DNA from: Streptomyces cavernae
GTDB lineage: Bacteria > Actinomycetota > Actinomycetes > Streptomycetales > Streptomycetaceae
Assembly (NCBI RefSeq): GCF_004023625.1
Contig: NZ_RPDJ01000043.1
Coordinates: 1 to 64,000, forward strand
Direction of reading: 5' to 3'
DNA: 64,000 nt
Of the stretch, positions 25,521-34,174 are shown in pieces; the stretch's first letter is position 1, and each line of letters begins with the position of its first letter. Position numbers and translations under genes: made by a program. Below the pieces are notes generated by a model. That model had not been told where the DNA came from. It saw only the letters and a program-made list of their open reading frames with translations, and ran no database searches.

Positions 25521-26992
25521 CCGCCCGCCTTCGGTACGACCGCCTGTACATCAACGGGCAGTGGACCGCCCCGCTCGGACGGGACCGGATCACGGTCATC
25601 AGCCCGGTCACCGAGGCCCCCATCGGATCATGCCCGGCAGGCTCGCCCGCCGACATCGACGCCGCGGTGACGGCCGCACGCGACGCCTTCGACTACGGGA
25701 CCTGGCCGCGCATGACCGTTGCCGAACGGGCCGAGGTCCTCCAGCGGATGGCCCGGCTGTACGCCGACGGTGCTGCCGAGGCCGCTAACCTGATCACGCT
25801 GGAGATGGGGGCGCCGGCACGGTTCACCGCCCAGACCGAGCACCCGAAGCAGATCTTCGACTACTACCTTCAGTTGGCGGCCTCCGGGCGGGACCTGTTC
25901 ACCGAGCATCGTGACCAGCACACCATCACCCGCGAGCCGGTCGGCGTGTGCGCGCTGATCACGCCGTGGAACATGCCCCACAAGACGATCTTGATGAAGG
26001 CGGTCCCGGCGCTGCTCGCCGGCTGCACGCTCGTCATCAAGGCCGCCGTCTGGTCGCCGCTGTCCGCGCTGTGGCTCGCCCAGCTCGCCGACGATGCGGG
26101 CCTGCCCGCAGGCGTGTTCAACGTGGTCCCGGCCCGCCCGGACGCGGCCGGGCACCTGGTCACGCACCCGGGCATCGACAAGATCGCGTTCACGGGCTCG
26201 ACGGCCACCGGCATCCGGATCGCTTCCCTCGCCGGCCGGAACCTGACCCGCGTGTCGCTGGAGCTCGGCGGCAAGTCCGCGATGGTCGTCCTGGACGACG
26301 CCGACGTCGAGGCCGCCGTCGACAGCGTCCTCGACAACAGCCTCGCCTGCTCCGGACAGATCTGCTCCAACCAGACCCGGATCCTCGTCGCCCGTCCCCT
26401 GTACGCGCAGGTCTGCGGGGCGCTCTACGAGCTGCTGGCGGCCCGCCTGACGGTCGGGGACCCCGCGGACCCGAGCACGCAGATCGGGCCGCTGGTGTCC
26501 GCAACGCAACTGGAACGTGCGCGCGCCGCGGTGCACGCGCACGACGTCGCGCCCGTCACCGGCGGCTACCGCCCTGCCCGGCCCGGCTGGTTCCTCAAGC
26601 CCGCCCTGTTCACCGACGTCGACCCGACCGCCGCCCTGTTCCGCAACGAGGTGTTCGCCCCCGTCCTCGCCGTCACCCCGTTCGACACCGACCTGCAGGC
26701 CGTCGACCTGGCGAACGCCACCCCGTACGGACTCGACGGCTCGGTCTGGTCCGCAAGTCCGGACCGGGCGCACGCGGTGGCGGCCGGAATCCGCACCGGC
26801 ATGATCCACATCAACGGCGCCCCGCACCCGATCAGCGCGCCGATCGGCGGCTTCAAGGCCTCCGGAATCGGCCGCGAGCTCGGGCCCGACGGGCTGCACG
26901 CCTTCACCGAGGTCAAAGCCACCATCACCGGCCCGAGGGCCGCGGCCGCCGTCCCCGCAGGCGCGCACCGGGGCGAGACGGGCGCCTGGTAA
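25517..26992 (+). CDS. NAD(P)-dependent aldehyde dehydrogenase
   Basis: 491 residues from the ATG at 25517 that overlaps the ParB-domain stop; an ATG at 25505 is possible. It is full family length with all landmarks: ITPWNMPHKTILMKAVPALL, FTGSTATG for NAD, LELGGKSA with the general base Glu, and SGQICSN with catalytic Cys (residue 283). NEVFAPVLAV and GGFKASGIGRELG follow. It oxidises an aldehyde to a carboxylate. Such an enzyme is very unusual inside a phage morphogenesis cluster. Coupling to PP-loop and amidotransferase genes makes a role in the same pathway likely, producing the carboxylate that an adenylating enzyme could activate. Confidence 0.9.
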   Translation: MTARLRYDRLYINGQWTAPLGRDRITVISPVTEAPIGSCPAGSPADIDAAVTAARDAFDYGTWPRMTVAERAEVLQRMARLYADGAAEAANLITLEMGAPARFTAQTEHPKQIFDYYLQLAASGRDLFTEHRDQHTITREPVGVCALITPWNMPHKTILMKAVPALLAGCTLVIKAAVWSPLSALWLAQLADDAGLPAGVFNVVPARPDAAGHLVTHPGIDKIAFTGSTATGIRIASLAGRNLTRVSLELGGKSAMVVLDDADVEAAVDSVLDNSLACSGQICSNQTRILVARPLYAQVCGALYELLAARLTVGDPADPSTQIGPLVSATQLERARAAVHAHDVAPVTGGYRPARPGWFLKPALFTDVDPTAALFRNEVFAPVLAVTPFDTDLQAVDLANATPYGLDGSVWSASPDRAHAVAAGIRTGMIHINGAPHPISAPIGGFKASGIGRELGPDGLHAFTEVKATITGPRAAAAVPAGAHRGETGAW

Positions 26993-26998
26993 CGCGAC

Positions 26999-27044
26999 CG
27001 AGGGCGGGCGACCCCAGCATCCGAAGGAGGAGTGCCCGCCCTCG
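26999..27044 (+). promoter_or_regulatory. hairpin enclosing a ribosome-binding site
   Basis: CGAGGGCGGGC (26999-27009) pairs perfectly with GCCCGCCCTCG (27034-27044). The loop contains GGAGGAG, and the GTG start of the following broken frame overlaps the 3' arm. It may end transcription after the dehydrogenase gene or hide the ribosome site of the downstream frame. No T tract follows. Confidence 0.6.
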
Positions 27045-27466
27045 GGTGGTACCGATGCGAGGAACAGTGACGTCACAATCGGCGGCGACCCGCTCGCCTT
27101 CCCGCACCTGCTCCCGCCCCCAACCACGGGGCCCGTCACGGTCGCGGACTATGCCCGCCTGGCCGCTCTCCTCGCCGTCCGTCACCAGCACACCCGCCCG
27201 GCCATACCGCAGGTCCTCGTAGACACGGCCCGCACCACACGGCCTGGCTGCTGTCCTGGCCGGGGGGCCACCGGCGACGGCAAGACCCCCAACCCGTGTG
27301 CCGGCTGGTCACGGTCCTCGACGGCACGCTGACCGAGGACACCCGCACCACCAGCCGGGCGCTCGCCCCGCACACGCACCGCTTCCACCCCCCAGGCTGC
27401 TGGCCCGAGCTGGTCAACGCCACTGCCGAGCCAGCCACAGCCCTGGTCCTCTCCTTCCGCCCCTGA
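27032..27466 (+). pseudogene. probable broken phage gene, unknown function
   Basis: Coding signal moves between frames. A GTG at 27032 with GGAGG upstream gives only 12 codons before TGA. A second frame with good third-position GC then reads LAFPHLLPPPTTGPVTVADY and ARLAALLAVRHQHTRPAIPQ to about 27230. A third frame reads VCRLVTVLDGTLTEDTRTTS and FHPPGCWPELVNATAEPATA to TGA 27466. Two frameshifts joining these pieces would restore a protein of about 140 residues. If this is not a pseudogene, only a 57-residue frame from GTG 27295 remains. Confidence 0.35.
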
Positions 27467-27493
27467 CCCCTCGCACCCTCACGGGAGGCAGCC

Positions 27494-27826
27494 GTGGCCG
27501 ACGACCTCAACGAGGAAGACCGCGCACGCGCCGTTCAGGCCCTCAACCTGAAGCTGGCGGGCGTGGACTGGCACACCATCGCCAGCAAGCTCAACTACGC
27601 CGACGCCGTGGACGCGATCGAGGCGGCCACGGCCGTAGCAGACACCCAGTACGACGGGCTCCCGATGGACCCGCTGCGCGTGCTGGAAGTCCTGCGCTAC
27701 GACCGGCTCCAGGCCGCGGTCTGGCCGCACGCGATGAAGGGCGACCTCGCCGCCGTAGACCGGGCGTTGACGATTGGTGACCGCCGAGCCCGGCTGCTGC
27801 GCCTGAACCGCAGGAGCGAGGATTGA
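27494..27826 (+). CDS. small helical phage protein upstream of terminase
   Basis: 110 residues from GTG 27494, behind GGGAGG. The first half (EEDRARAVQALNLKLAGV, then DWHTIASKLNYADAVDAIEA) is a helix-turn-helix-like unit as in terminase small subunits. The second half (LDRLQ-type helix RYDRLQAAVWPHAMKGDLAA) is helical. It may assist DNA recognition for packaging. Its stop overlaps the TTG start of the next gene. Confidence 0.65.
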   Translation: MADDLNEEDRARAVQALNLKLAGVDWHTIASKLNYADAVDAIEAATAVADTQYDGLPMDPLRVLEVLRYDRLQAAVWPHAMKGDLAAVDRALTIGDRRARLLRLNRRSED

Positions 27827-28413
27827 GCAGCCTGCGCCCCGAACGCGCCGAGGGGGACAAGCCCCGCTGTGGCGCGCAGAAACGCCAGGGCGAGCCGGGG
27901 GAGACGTGCACGTTCGTCGCCGGATGGGGCACCGACCACGTCGGAACCGGACGGTGCCGCCTGCACGGCGGAAACACCCGCAACCAGCGGGCCGCCGCCC
28001 ACGCCCAGAAGGCCGAGCAGGAAGCCCGCGCGCTCCTTGCCAGCCTCGACGTCACCCCCGTCGACAACCCGTTCACCGCCCTGTCCCGGCTCGCCGGGCA
28101 GGCCGTCGCCTGGCAAGAGACCATCGCCGGCATCGTCAACCAGCTCGGCGACCGAGTCCGGTACGAAGGCGCCGGCGGCAACGAACAACTCCGCGCCGAG
28201 ATCGTCCTGTACGAACGCGCGATGGACCGCTGCGCCCAAGTCCTCGGCATGATCGCCCGCCTGAACATCGAAGACCGCATGGCCCGTGTCTCCGAACAGC
28301 AGGCCGAGATCGTGGTCGCTGCGATCGAGGCTGCGCTCGCCGCCGCAGGAGTGACCGGGCGCGACGCGGACGAGGCCCGCACCGTCGCAGCCCGCCACCT
28401 GAGAGCTGTCTAA
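27823..28413 (+). CDS. putative terminase small subunit with Cys/His motif
   Basis: 196 residues from TTG 27823 (TTGA overlap). Residues 15-50 (CGAQKRQGEPGETCTFVAG, then GRCRLHGGNTRNQRAAAHAQ) hold a zinc-finger-like Cys/Cys/Cys/His pattern seen in actinophage proteins just upstream of TerL. The rest is helical (NPFTALSRLAGQAVAWQET, AEIVLYERAMDRCAQVLGMI). Position directly before the large terminase supports the small-subunit role. Confidence 0.65.
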   Translation: MSSLRPERAEGDKPRCGAQKRQGEPGETCTFVAGWGTDHVGTGRCRLHGGNTRNQRAAAHAQKAEQEARALLASLDVTPVDNPFTALSRLAGQAVAWQETIAGIVNQLGDRVRYEGAGGNEQLRAEIVLYERAMDRCAQVLGMIARLNIEDRMARVSEQQAEIVVAAIEAALAAAGVTGRDADEARTVAARHLRAV

Positions 28414-28454
28414 GTCCCCGTACGGCCTTCTGGCCCTCTCGCAGGAGGCGTTTC

Positions 28455-30104
28455 ATGCTCGCTATCGCTGACCCGCTTGCACTGGCCGCAGACCGCCTTG
28501 AGGGCCGTTCAGCAGCCACCGAGCGATACCCGACCCCGCACGACCTGGCCCGCGCCCTGGACCCGCGCGTCGTGCGCACCCCCGCCCTGGCGCTCCTCGA
28601 TCAGAACCTGATCGACGTGGCCGAAGGCCGCTGCAAGCGGCTCATCTGGACCATGCCCCCGCAGGAGGGCAAGTCCCAGCGCGTCAGCCGCACATTCCCC
28701 GCCTGGCTGCTGGCCCGCAACCCCGACCTGCGTATCGCGATCGCCTCGTACGAGACGAACACCGCCCGCCGCTGGGGCCGCGCGATCCGCAACGATATCC
28801 AGGCCAACCCCGACAAGCTCGGGCTGCGCGTCCGTCGCGACACCCGGTCGGCGCAGGAATGGCAGATCCAAGACCACGCTGGCGGCGTGTACTCCGTCGG
28901 TGTCCAGGGCGCGCTCACCGGCCGCCCGGTCGATGTACTGATCATCGACGACCCGATCAAGGACCGTGCACAGGCCGAGAGCCTGACGTACCGCGAGCGC
29001 GTGTGGGACTTCTGGACGGACACGGCAAGGACCCGTCTCGCGCCGGACGCCGTCGTGATCGTCGTGCTCACCCGCTGGCACGAAGACGACCTCGCCGGGC
29101 GTCTCCTCGGCCAGGACGTGCGCCGGGAGTGGCGGCACGTCAACATCCCCGCCGAGGCCGACCACGACCCGGAGAAAGGGCAGACCGACCCGCTCGACCG
29201 GGAGCCCGGCGAGTTCCTGCTGTCCGCCCGCGGCCGCACAGACCAGGACTGGCGGGACACTCGTCACGACGTCGGCACGCGGACCTGGATCAGCCTGTAC
29301 CAGGGCCGGCCGTCGCCCGAGTCCGGCAACGTGTGGAAGCGGCAGTGGTGGCGCCGGTACAGCACCCCCCTGTGGTCGCAGCATCCCACGCAGCCGGACG
29401 CGTACCAGGTCCGCGACGTCGACCAGATCATCATGAGCTGGGACATGACGTTCAAAGACACCAAGAGCTCGGACTTCGTCGTGGGGCAGGTGTGGGCCCG
29501 CAAAGGCGCGGACGCGTTCCTCCTGGACCAGATCCGCAAACGGCTCACCTTCACAGACACACTGACCGCGTTCCAAGCCCTCGTGGCCCGTTGGCCGCAG
29601 GCCACCGGGAAGCTCGTCGAAGACAAAGCCAACGGCACCGCGGTCATCAACACCCTGAAAACCAAGATCCCGGGCATCCTGGCGGTCACGCCCACCGAAT
29701 CCAAGTACGCCCGCGCGAACGCCGTCTCCCCGATCATCGAGGCCGGCAACGCGCACCTGCCGGACAAGACCATCGCCCTGTTTGACACCGACGAACTGAT
29801 CGAAGAAGCAGCGTCGTTCCCGAACTCGACCCACGACGACCAGGTGGACGCCACCAGCCAGGCCCTCGCTCACCTTCTGCTCGACAGCACCGGCGCAATG
29901 GCGTGGATCAACTACGCCCGCAGGCAGGCAGCCGCCAACGCGGCCGCCGCGGCGGCCGCCGCCGAAGCCGGTGGAGAGCCGGACCAGCCCGAGCCGGACG
30001 CGCCCCCCAGCCTGCCGCCCGACGCTCCTGAGGATCCGGCCGCCGCCCGCAAACGCGCTCGAGACGCCGCCCAACGGCAACAGAACAACCTCCGAGGAGG
30101 CTGA
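28455..30104 (+). CDS. terminase large subunit
   Basis: 549 residues from ATG 28455, with AGGAGG at 28443. The ATPase domain has Walker A IWTMPPQEGKSQ (~65-75) and Walker B VDVLIIDDP (~159-167); the coupling segment is VVLTRWHEDDLAG. The RNase-H-like nuclease domain begins with MSWDMTFKDTKSSDF (first Asp) and has LVEDKANGTAV (second acid) and STHDDQVDATSQALA (third). This motor cuts and pumps DNA into the procapsid through the portal encoded two genes later. All catalytic motifs are intact. Confidence 0.95.
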   Translation: MLAIADPLALAADRLEGRSAATERYPTPHDLARALDPRVVRTPALALLDQNLIDVAEGRCKRLIWTMPPQEGKSQRVSRTFPAWLLARNPDLRIAIASYETNTARRWGRAIRNDIQANPDKLGLRVRRDTRSAQEWQIQDHAGGVYSVGVQGALTGRPVDVLIIDDPIKDRAQAESLTYRERVWDFWTDTARTRLAPDAVVIVVLTRWHEDDLAGRLLGQDVRREWRHVNIPAEADHDPEKGQTDPLDREPGEFLLSARGRTDQDWRDTRHDVGTRTWISLYQGRPSPESGNVWKRQWWRRYSTPLWSQHPTQPDAYQVRDVDQIIMSWDMTFKDTKSSDFVVGQVWARKGADAFLLDQIRKRLTFTDTLTAFQALVARWPQATGKLVEDKANGTAVINTLKTKIPGILAVTPTESKYARANAVSPIIEAGNAHLPDKTIALFDTDELIEEAASFPNSTHDDQVDATSQALAHLLLDSTGAMAWINYARRQAAANAAAAAAAAEAGGEPDQPEPDAPPSLPPDAPEDPAAARKRARDAAQRQQNNLRGG

Positions 30105-30105
30105 A

Positions 30106-30543
30106 GTGGACCCCCTCAACCCTCCCCCAGCACCCGTACCCGTCCCCACATTGGCGGGGCCCGCCTGCACGGCGTGCGGGGAGCCAGCCGTCGTGAACTG
30201 GCTACGCCGCCCTACCGGGGCCGAGGTCGCGGACGCTATCGCTGCCGAGGAGAAGCGCCGCGAAGACCTGCTCCTCTTGGCCGACCAGCAGCTTCCCACT
30301 CCGGAGTTCGGGCCGTTGCCGACCGGCAACGGCATGACCCGCAGCGTGTACGCGTGCGCTACGCACGCCATCACCCTGGACGCCGCCTCTCGCATCCATG
30401 CCAGTAGCTGTATGGCACCGGACCCGGCCGTTCTGCCGGGCTGCGACTGCACCCCCGAAGTGCAGGCGCCCACACCGCCGAGCGATTCCGTTCCGGTCAA
30501 GCTGCCCGAGCACTGGTTCCCCGCGACCGATGGCCAAGCGTAA
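30106..30543 (+). CDS. hypothetical phage protein with Cys pairs
   Basis: 145 residues from GTG 30106, directly after the terminase stop with GAGGAGG upstream. CTACGEPAVVNWLRRPTG, then SVYACATHAITLDAA and PGCDCTPE give several Cys and a His that could form a zinc site. The C-terminus is Pro-rich. It lies between terminase and portal, where small accessory head genes are usual. Function unknown. Confidence 0.65.
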   Translation: MDPLNPPPAPVPVPTLAGPACTACGEPAVVNWLRRPTGAEVADAIAAEEKRREDLLLLADQQLPTPEFGPLPTGNGMTRSVYACATHAITLDAASRIHASSCMAPDPAVLPGCDCTPEVQAPTPPSDSVPVKLPEHWFPATDGQA

Positions 30544-30561
30544 ACAGGAGGCACAGCAACG

Positions 30562-33500
30562 ATGGGCCTCCGTGACCGTCTCGCCAAGGTGTTCGGTAAC
30601 CAGCCGCCTGCCACGATGCAGGCTGGTGAAGAAGCCGCGGGCATGACCCCGACGCGGCCGTTCTCGCCGGGCCAGCCGATCGGCCCGTACGACGGCTTCA
30701 GCCGCACCCCCCGCACCCACGACTTCGTCTCCGGCTACAACGTGGCCGCTCGGCCGAAGTCGCACGAGCGCGTTTCCTTCGACACGTTGCGGGGCCTGGT
30801 GGAGGCCTACGACGTGGCGCAGATGTGCATCTGGCACCGCATCGACTCCATCCGCGCCCTGAACTGGTCCGTCGTACCGGCGCGCGGCTTCAAGGGGGAC
30901 GCTGACGCGGCAATCAGCCAGGGCATGGCCGCGCTGGAGAAGCCCGACAGGCAGACCCCGTTCGGGAACTGGCTCGCGAAGTGGCTGTACGACGTGCTCG
31001 CCTACGATGCGGGCACCTTGTACCGGCTGCGCAACCGCGGCGGCAGGGTCATCGGGCTGCGGCCCGTGGACGGCACGACGATCGCCCCGCTGCTGGACTA
31101 CTGGGGCCAGATCCCCGAGCCTCCGGCCGAAGGGTTCGTGCAATACGTCAACGGGCTGCCGTGGAACTGGCTGACCAGGAACGATCTGATCTACGAGCCG
31201 TTTCGGCCGCGCACCAACAGCCCGTACGGTGTCGCCCCGCTCGAAGCGATCCTGCTGAACGCGAACACCGACCTCCGGTTCCAGGCGTACTTCCTCCAGA
31301 GGTTCACGTCGGGGAACATCCCCGAAGCCTTCGCCTCCGCGCCCGAGACGTGGACACCGGAGCAGATCGAGCAGTTCCAGGGCTACTGGGATCAGCTACT
31401 CCTCGGCGACCAGGCCGTCAAACATCAGATCAAGTGGATACCGGGCGGCTCCACGATCGCCTGGTCCAACGAGAAGAACTTCGAGGACACGTTCTCCCTG
31501 TTCCTGATGAGGAAGACCTGCGCCGCCTACCACGTCACGCCCGCCGACCTCGGGTTCACGGAGAACGTCAACCGGTCCAGCGGCGAAACCCAGGCAGACG
31601 TGCAGCACCGCGTTGGTGACCTGCCACTCATCACCTACGTCCAAGGCGTGCTGACCCACTTCCTGCGCCACGACCTCAACCTGCCGGTCGAGTTCAGTTT
31701 CGACACCGGCCAGGAAAAAGAGGACAGGCTCACCCTGGCGCAGGCGTGGCAGATCTACATCGAGTCCGGCATGGCCAGCCCGGACGAGGGCCGCGAGACG
31801 CTGCTGGGCCTGCCGAGCGACCCGCGCCGGCCGACCCCCCGCTTCTTCAACGCCGGCCGATACGGACCCATCCCACTCTTGTCCCTTAACGGCGCGGGCG
31901 GCCACATCAGCCCGGAGACGTTCGCCCCCGCAGACGACCAGCCCATCCTGCCGCAGCCGTTCGTGGCCGCGCCCGGGGTCGTTCCGGCCGAAGGCACCGC
32001 AGACGCGGAGGCTGCCGCCGAGGCCGAGGACACCTATCAGACCGCCGTGCGGGAGACGGCTCAGGAGTCGGCGGCCGCCGCGGTGGCCAAGGACGCCTCG
32101 GCGGGTGCGACGACAGACGTCACCACCGCAACCGGCATCACCAGCTACGACCTGATCGGCCAGGACGACGAGGAGGAGAACACCCCACTGAACGACGAGC
32201 GGGTGCAGTCTGCGAAGGCGGAGACGATCGCGTTCCGACGGTTCGCCAAGGCCCGCCGCCGCGCACGCACGTGGCGAGACTTCGAGTTCCGGCACGTCGA
32301 TGCGCGCACCGCGCGCCGCCTCAACCAGGCCGGGCGGGCTGCGGTCCGTAAGGACGCCGGGGAGATCGCCGTCGCCGGGCTCGCGGTCCGTGCGGCCGAC
32401 ACCGGCCGGGTTCTCATGCTCCAACGCGCGCTCGACCCGGACGATCCGGCAGGCGGCACGTGGGAGTTCCCCGGCGGCTACCTCGAAGGCAACGAAGTAC
32501 CGGTCGCCGGGGCTACCCGCGAGTGGAGTGAAGAGACCGGCTTCATCCTGCCGTTCGACCCGGAAGGCATGGCGGCCCTGGCGTTCGCCGCTCCCGCGTG
32601 GACGACCGGCATCTACGCCGGGTTCGTCTACACGGTGCCGTCCGAATCCGTGCTCGACCTGACCCGACGCGGCCAGGTCACTAACCCGGACGACCCGGAC
32701 GGCGACGTGCTGGAGGCCATCGCCTGGTGGGATCCCGCGCAGCTGCGCGGAAATCATGCCGTACGCCCGGAACTCCTTGAGTCGCTGGACCTCGTGCTCG
32801 GTGCGCTCGGCTGTAGAACCGGTGAGGAGCCGCAGCCTGGCGAGGAGCGGATGTGCCCGTGCGGCATGACCGCCCGGTTCGACGAGATGGACGGGTGGCA
32901 GCACCTCGACGGCTCGCACGGTCACGACGATGACGAATCCGTCGCGGAGAAGCTGGGGTTCGCGAAGGCAGCGGCCGACCCAAAAGGTGACGCCCCCACC
33001 CAGGGGGCGCCTCAGTGGCCCGGCTGGGCGCTGGACGAGGAGTGCGCCGGCTACTGGGCGCAGGCCCTCGCCAGCGCCACCGGGGGCGTACTGACCGCAG
33101 CACAGGCCGAACAGCTCGCCCGCGACTACCAGGCCGTACAGCCCCCGCCTGATGACAGCGCGGCCGTGGAGGTGCTCGCGGCGGCCGCCGTACTGTGGCT
33201 GGCCACCCGCATCAACCTGACCGCACCCCTGACCAGGGTGCTTCAGGCCCTGTACGCCGACGCCTACCTGATCGGTGCAGCCTCTGCCCGTGCATTGCTG
33301 GACGGCAGCGTGCCGAACACTGCTGGATGGGCGCCCGGCGACACCGCCACGGCCCGCCGCCTGGTCGCCAGCCTCAACGTCAGCGACGGCCTGCAAGCCC
33401 TCGCCAGCACGGTGAGCGACCTGGTGGAGCAGACGACAGCCAGCCGCCTGAAGGACGTTGCCCGCGAGCTCATCAAAGGCGTGCGGGCCGGCCAGGACGA

Positions 33501-33783
33501 TGCCGCGATCGGCCGGGCGATCCGCAATGTGCTCGGCAGCGTGAGCCGGGCGCGCACGGTCGCCCAGACGGAGACGACCCGCGGCTCAAGCCACGCGGCG
33601 ATCACCGTCTACCGGCAGCAGGGCAAGGCCCTGGGCGTGTGGCTGATCGACCCGAGCAACCCGTGCCGCGTGTGCCAGGCCAACAGCGCAGCGAGCCCGC
33701 TGCCGCTCGGGGACCCGTACCCGAGCGGGGACCTGTACCCGCCCGTTCACCCCAACTGCCGCTGTGCCCTGGTCGCCGTCTGA
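30562..33783 (+). CDS. portal - NUDIX hydrolase - MuF-like fusion protein
   Basis: 1073 residues from ATG 30562. Residues ~1-470 are a portal protein (RVSFDTLRGLVEAYDVAQMC, LIYEPFRPRTNSPYGVAPLE, TSGNIPEAFASAPETW, YHVTPADLGFTENVNRSSGE). Residues ~600-755 are a NUDIX domain: IAVAGLAVRAADTGRVLML, then the box GGYLEGNEVPVAGATREWSE continuing ETGF, with the metal-binding REWSEE intact. Residues ~760-800 hold MCPCGMTARFDEMDGW, a possible metal knuckle. Residues ~830-1073 are helical and end in the MuF signature (ARTVAQTETTRGSSHAAITV, DPSNPCRVCQANSA, YPPVHPNCRCALV). Portals form the 12-subunit DNA port and MuF proteins are minor head proteins. An active-looking NUDIX enzyme held in each portal is exceptional. 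Confidence 0.85.
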   Translation: MGLRDRLAKVFGNQPPATMQAGEEAAGMTPTRPFSPGQPIGPYDGFSRTPRTHDFVSGYNVAARPKSHERVSFDTLRGLVEAYDVAQMCIWHRIDSIRALNWSVVPARGFKGDADAAISQGMAALEKPDRQTPFGNWLAKWLYDVLAYDAGTLYRLRNRGGRVIGLRPVDGTTIAPLLDYWGQIPEPPAEGFVQYVNGLPWNWLTRNDLIYEPFRPRTNSPYGVAPLEAILLNANTDLRFQAYFLQRFTSGNIPEAFASAPETWTPEQIEQFQGYWDQLLLGDQAVKHQIKWIPGGSTIAWSNEKNFEDTFSLFLMRKTCAAYHVTPADLGFTENVNRSSGETQADVQHRVGDLPLITYVQGVLTHFLRHDLNLPVEFSFDTGQEKEDRLTLAQAWQIYIESGMASPDEGRETLLGLPSDPRRPTPRFFNAGRYGPIPLLSLNGAGGHISPETFAPADDQPILPQPFVAAPGVVPAEGTADAEAAAEAEDTYQTAVRETAQESAAAAVAKDASAGATTDVTTATGITSYDLIGQDDEEENTPLNDERVQSAKAETIAFRRFAKARRRARTWRDFEFRHVDARTARRLNQAGRAAVRKDAGEIAVAGLAVRAADTGRVLMLQRALDPDDPAGGTWEFPGGYLEGNEVPVAGATREWSEETGFILPFDPEGMAALAFAAPAWTTGIYAGFVYTVPSESVLDLTRRGQVTNPDDPDGDVLEAIAWWDPAQLRGNHAVRPELLESLDLVLGALGCRTGEEPQPGEERMCPCGMTARFDEMDGWQHLDGSHGHDDDESVAEKLGFAKAAADPKGDAPTQGAPQWPGWALDEECAGYWAQALASATGGVLTAAQAEQLARDYQAVQPPPDDSAAVEVLAAAAVLWLATRINLTAPLTRVLQALYADAYLIGAASARALLDGSVPNTAGWAPGDTATARRLVASLNVSDGLQALASTVSDLVEQTTASRLKDVARELIKGVRAGQDDAAIGRAIRNVLGSVSRARTVAQTETTRGSSHAAITVYRQQGKALGVWLIDPSNPCRVCQANSAASPLPLGDPYPSGDLYPPVHPNCRCALVAV

Positions 33784-33796
33784 CGGAGGTGTGCTC

Positions 33797-34174
33797 ATGC
33801 CCGAACAGCGTTACGTCCTCGGTGTCGCCTATCAGGCGGGCCCGGACCCCCGCATCAAGCGCGGAGCCGACGGCGGCCGCGACTACTTCAGCCCGGAGGA
33901 ACTGGAGAAAGCTGCCTGGTCGTTCCTTCGCAACGGCCCGCAGGTCGGCCTGTTCCACGCCGACGGCACGGAAGGCGCTGCGGAGATCGTCGAGTCGTAC
34001 ATCTGGCGCGGCGACGACTGGGCCCTCGAGGACGGCGTGGTCGTCAAGGCCGGGGACTGGCTCATCGGCGCCATCCTCGACCCCGTCGCCTGGGACCTCT
34101 ACAAGTCCGGCCGGATCACCGGCTGGTCACCGCAGGGCACAGCACGCCGCATCACTCCAGGGAGTAGGCCATGA
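33797..34174 (+). CDS. XkdF-like putative prohead protease
   Basis: 125 residues from ATG 33797, with GGAGGT upstream. QRYVLGVAYQAGPDPRIKRG, then DYFSPEELEKAAWSFLRN, VGLFHADGTEGAAEIVESYI and TGWSPQGTARRI match XkdF-type proteins of PBSX-like phages, where the conserved H (in LFHAD) and S (in GWSPQG) are the likely catalytic pair. It would mature the procapsid by cleaving the scaffold-like protein encoded next, with which it overlaps (ATGA). Confidence 0.75.
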   Translation: MPEQRYVLGVAYQAGPDPRIKRGADGGRDYFSPEELEKAAWSFLRNGPQVGLFHADGTEGAAEIVESYIWRGDDWALEDGVVVKAGDWLIGAILDPVAWDLYKSGRITGWSPQGTARRITPGSRP

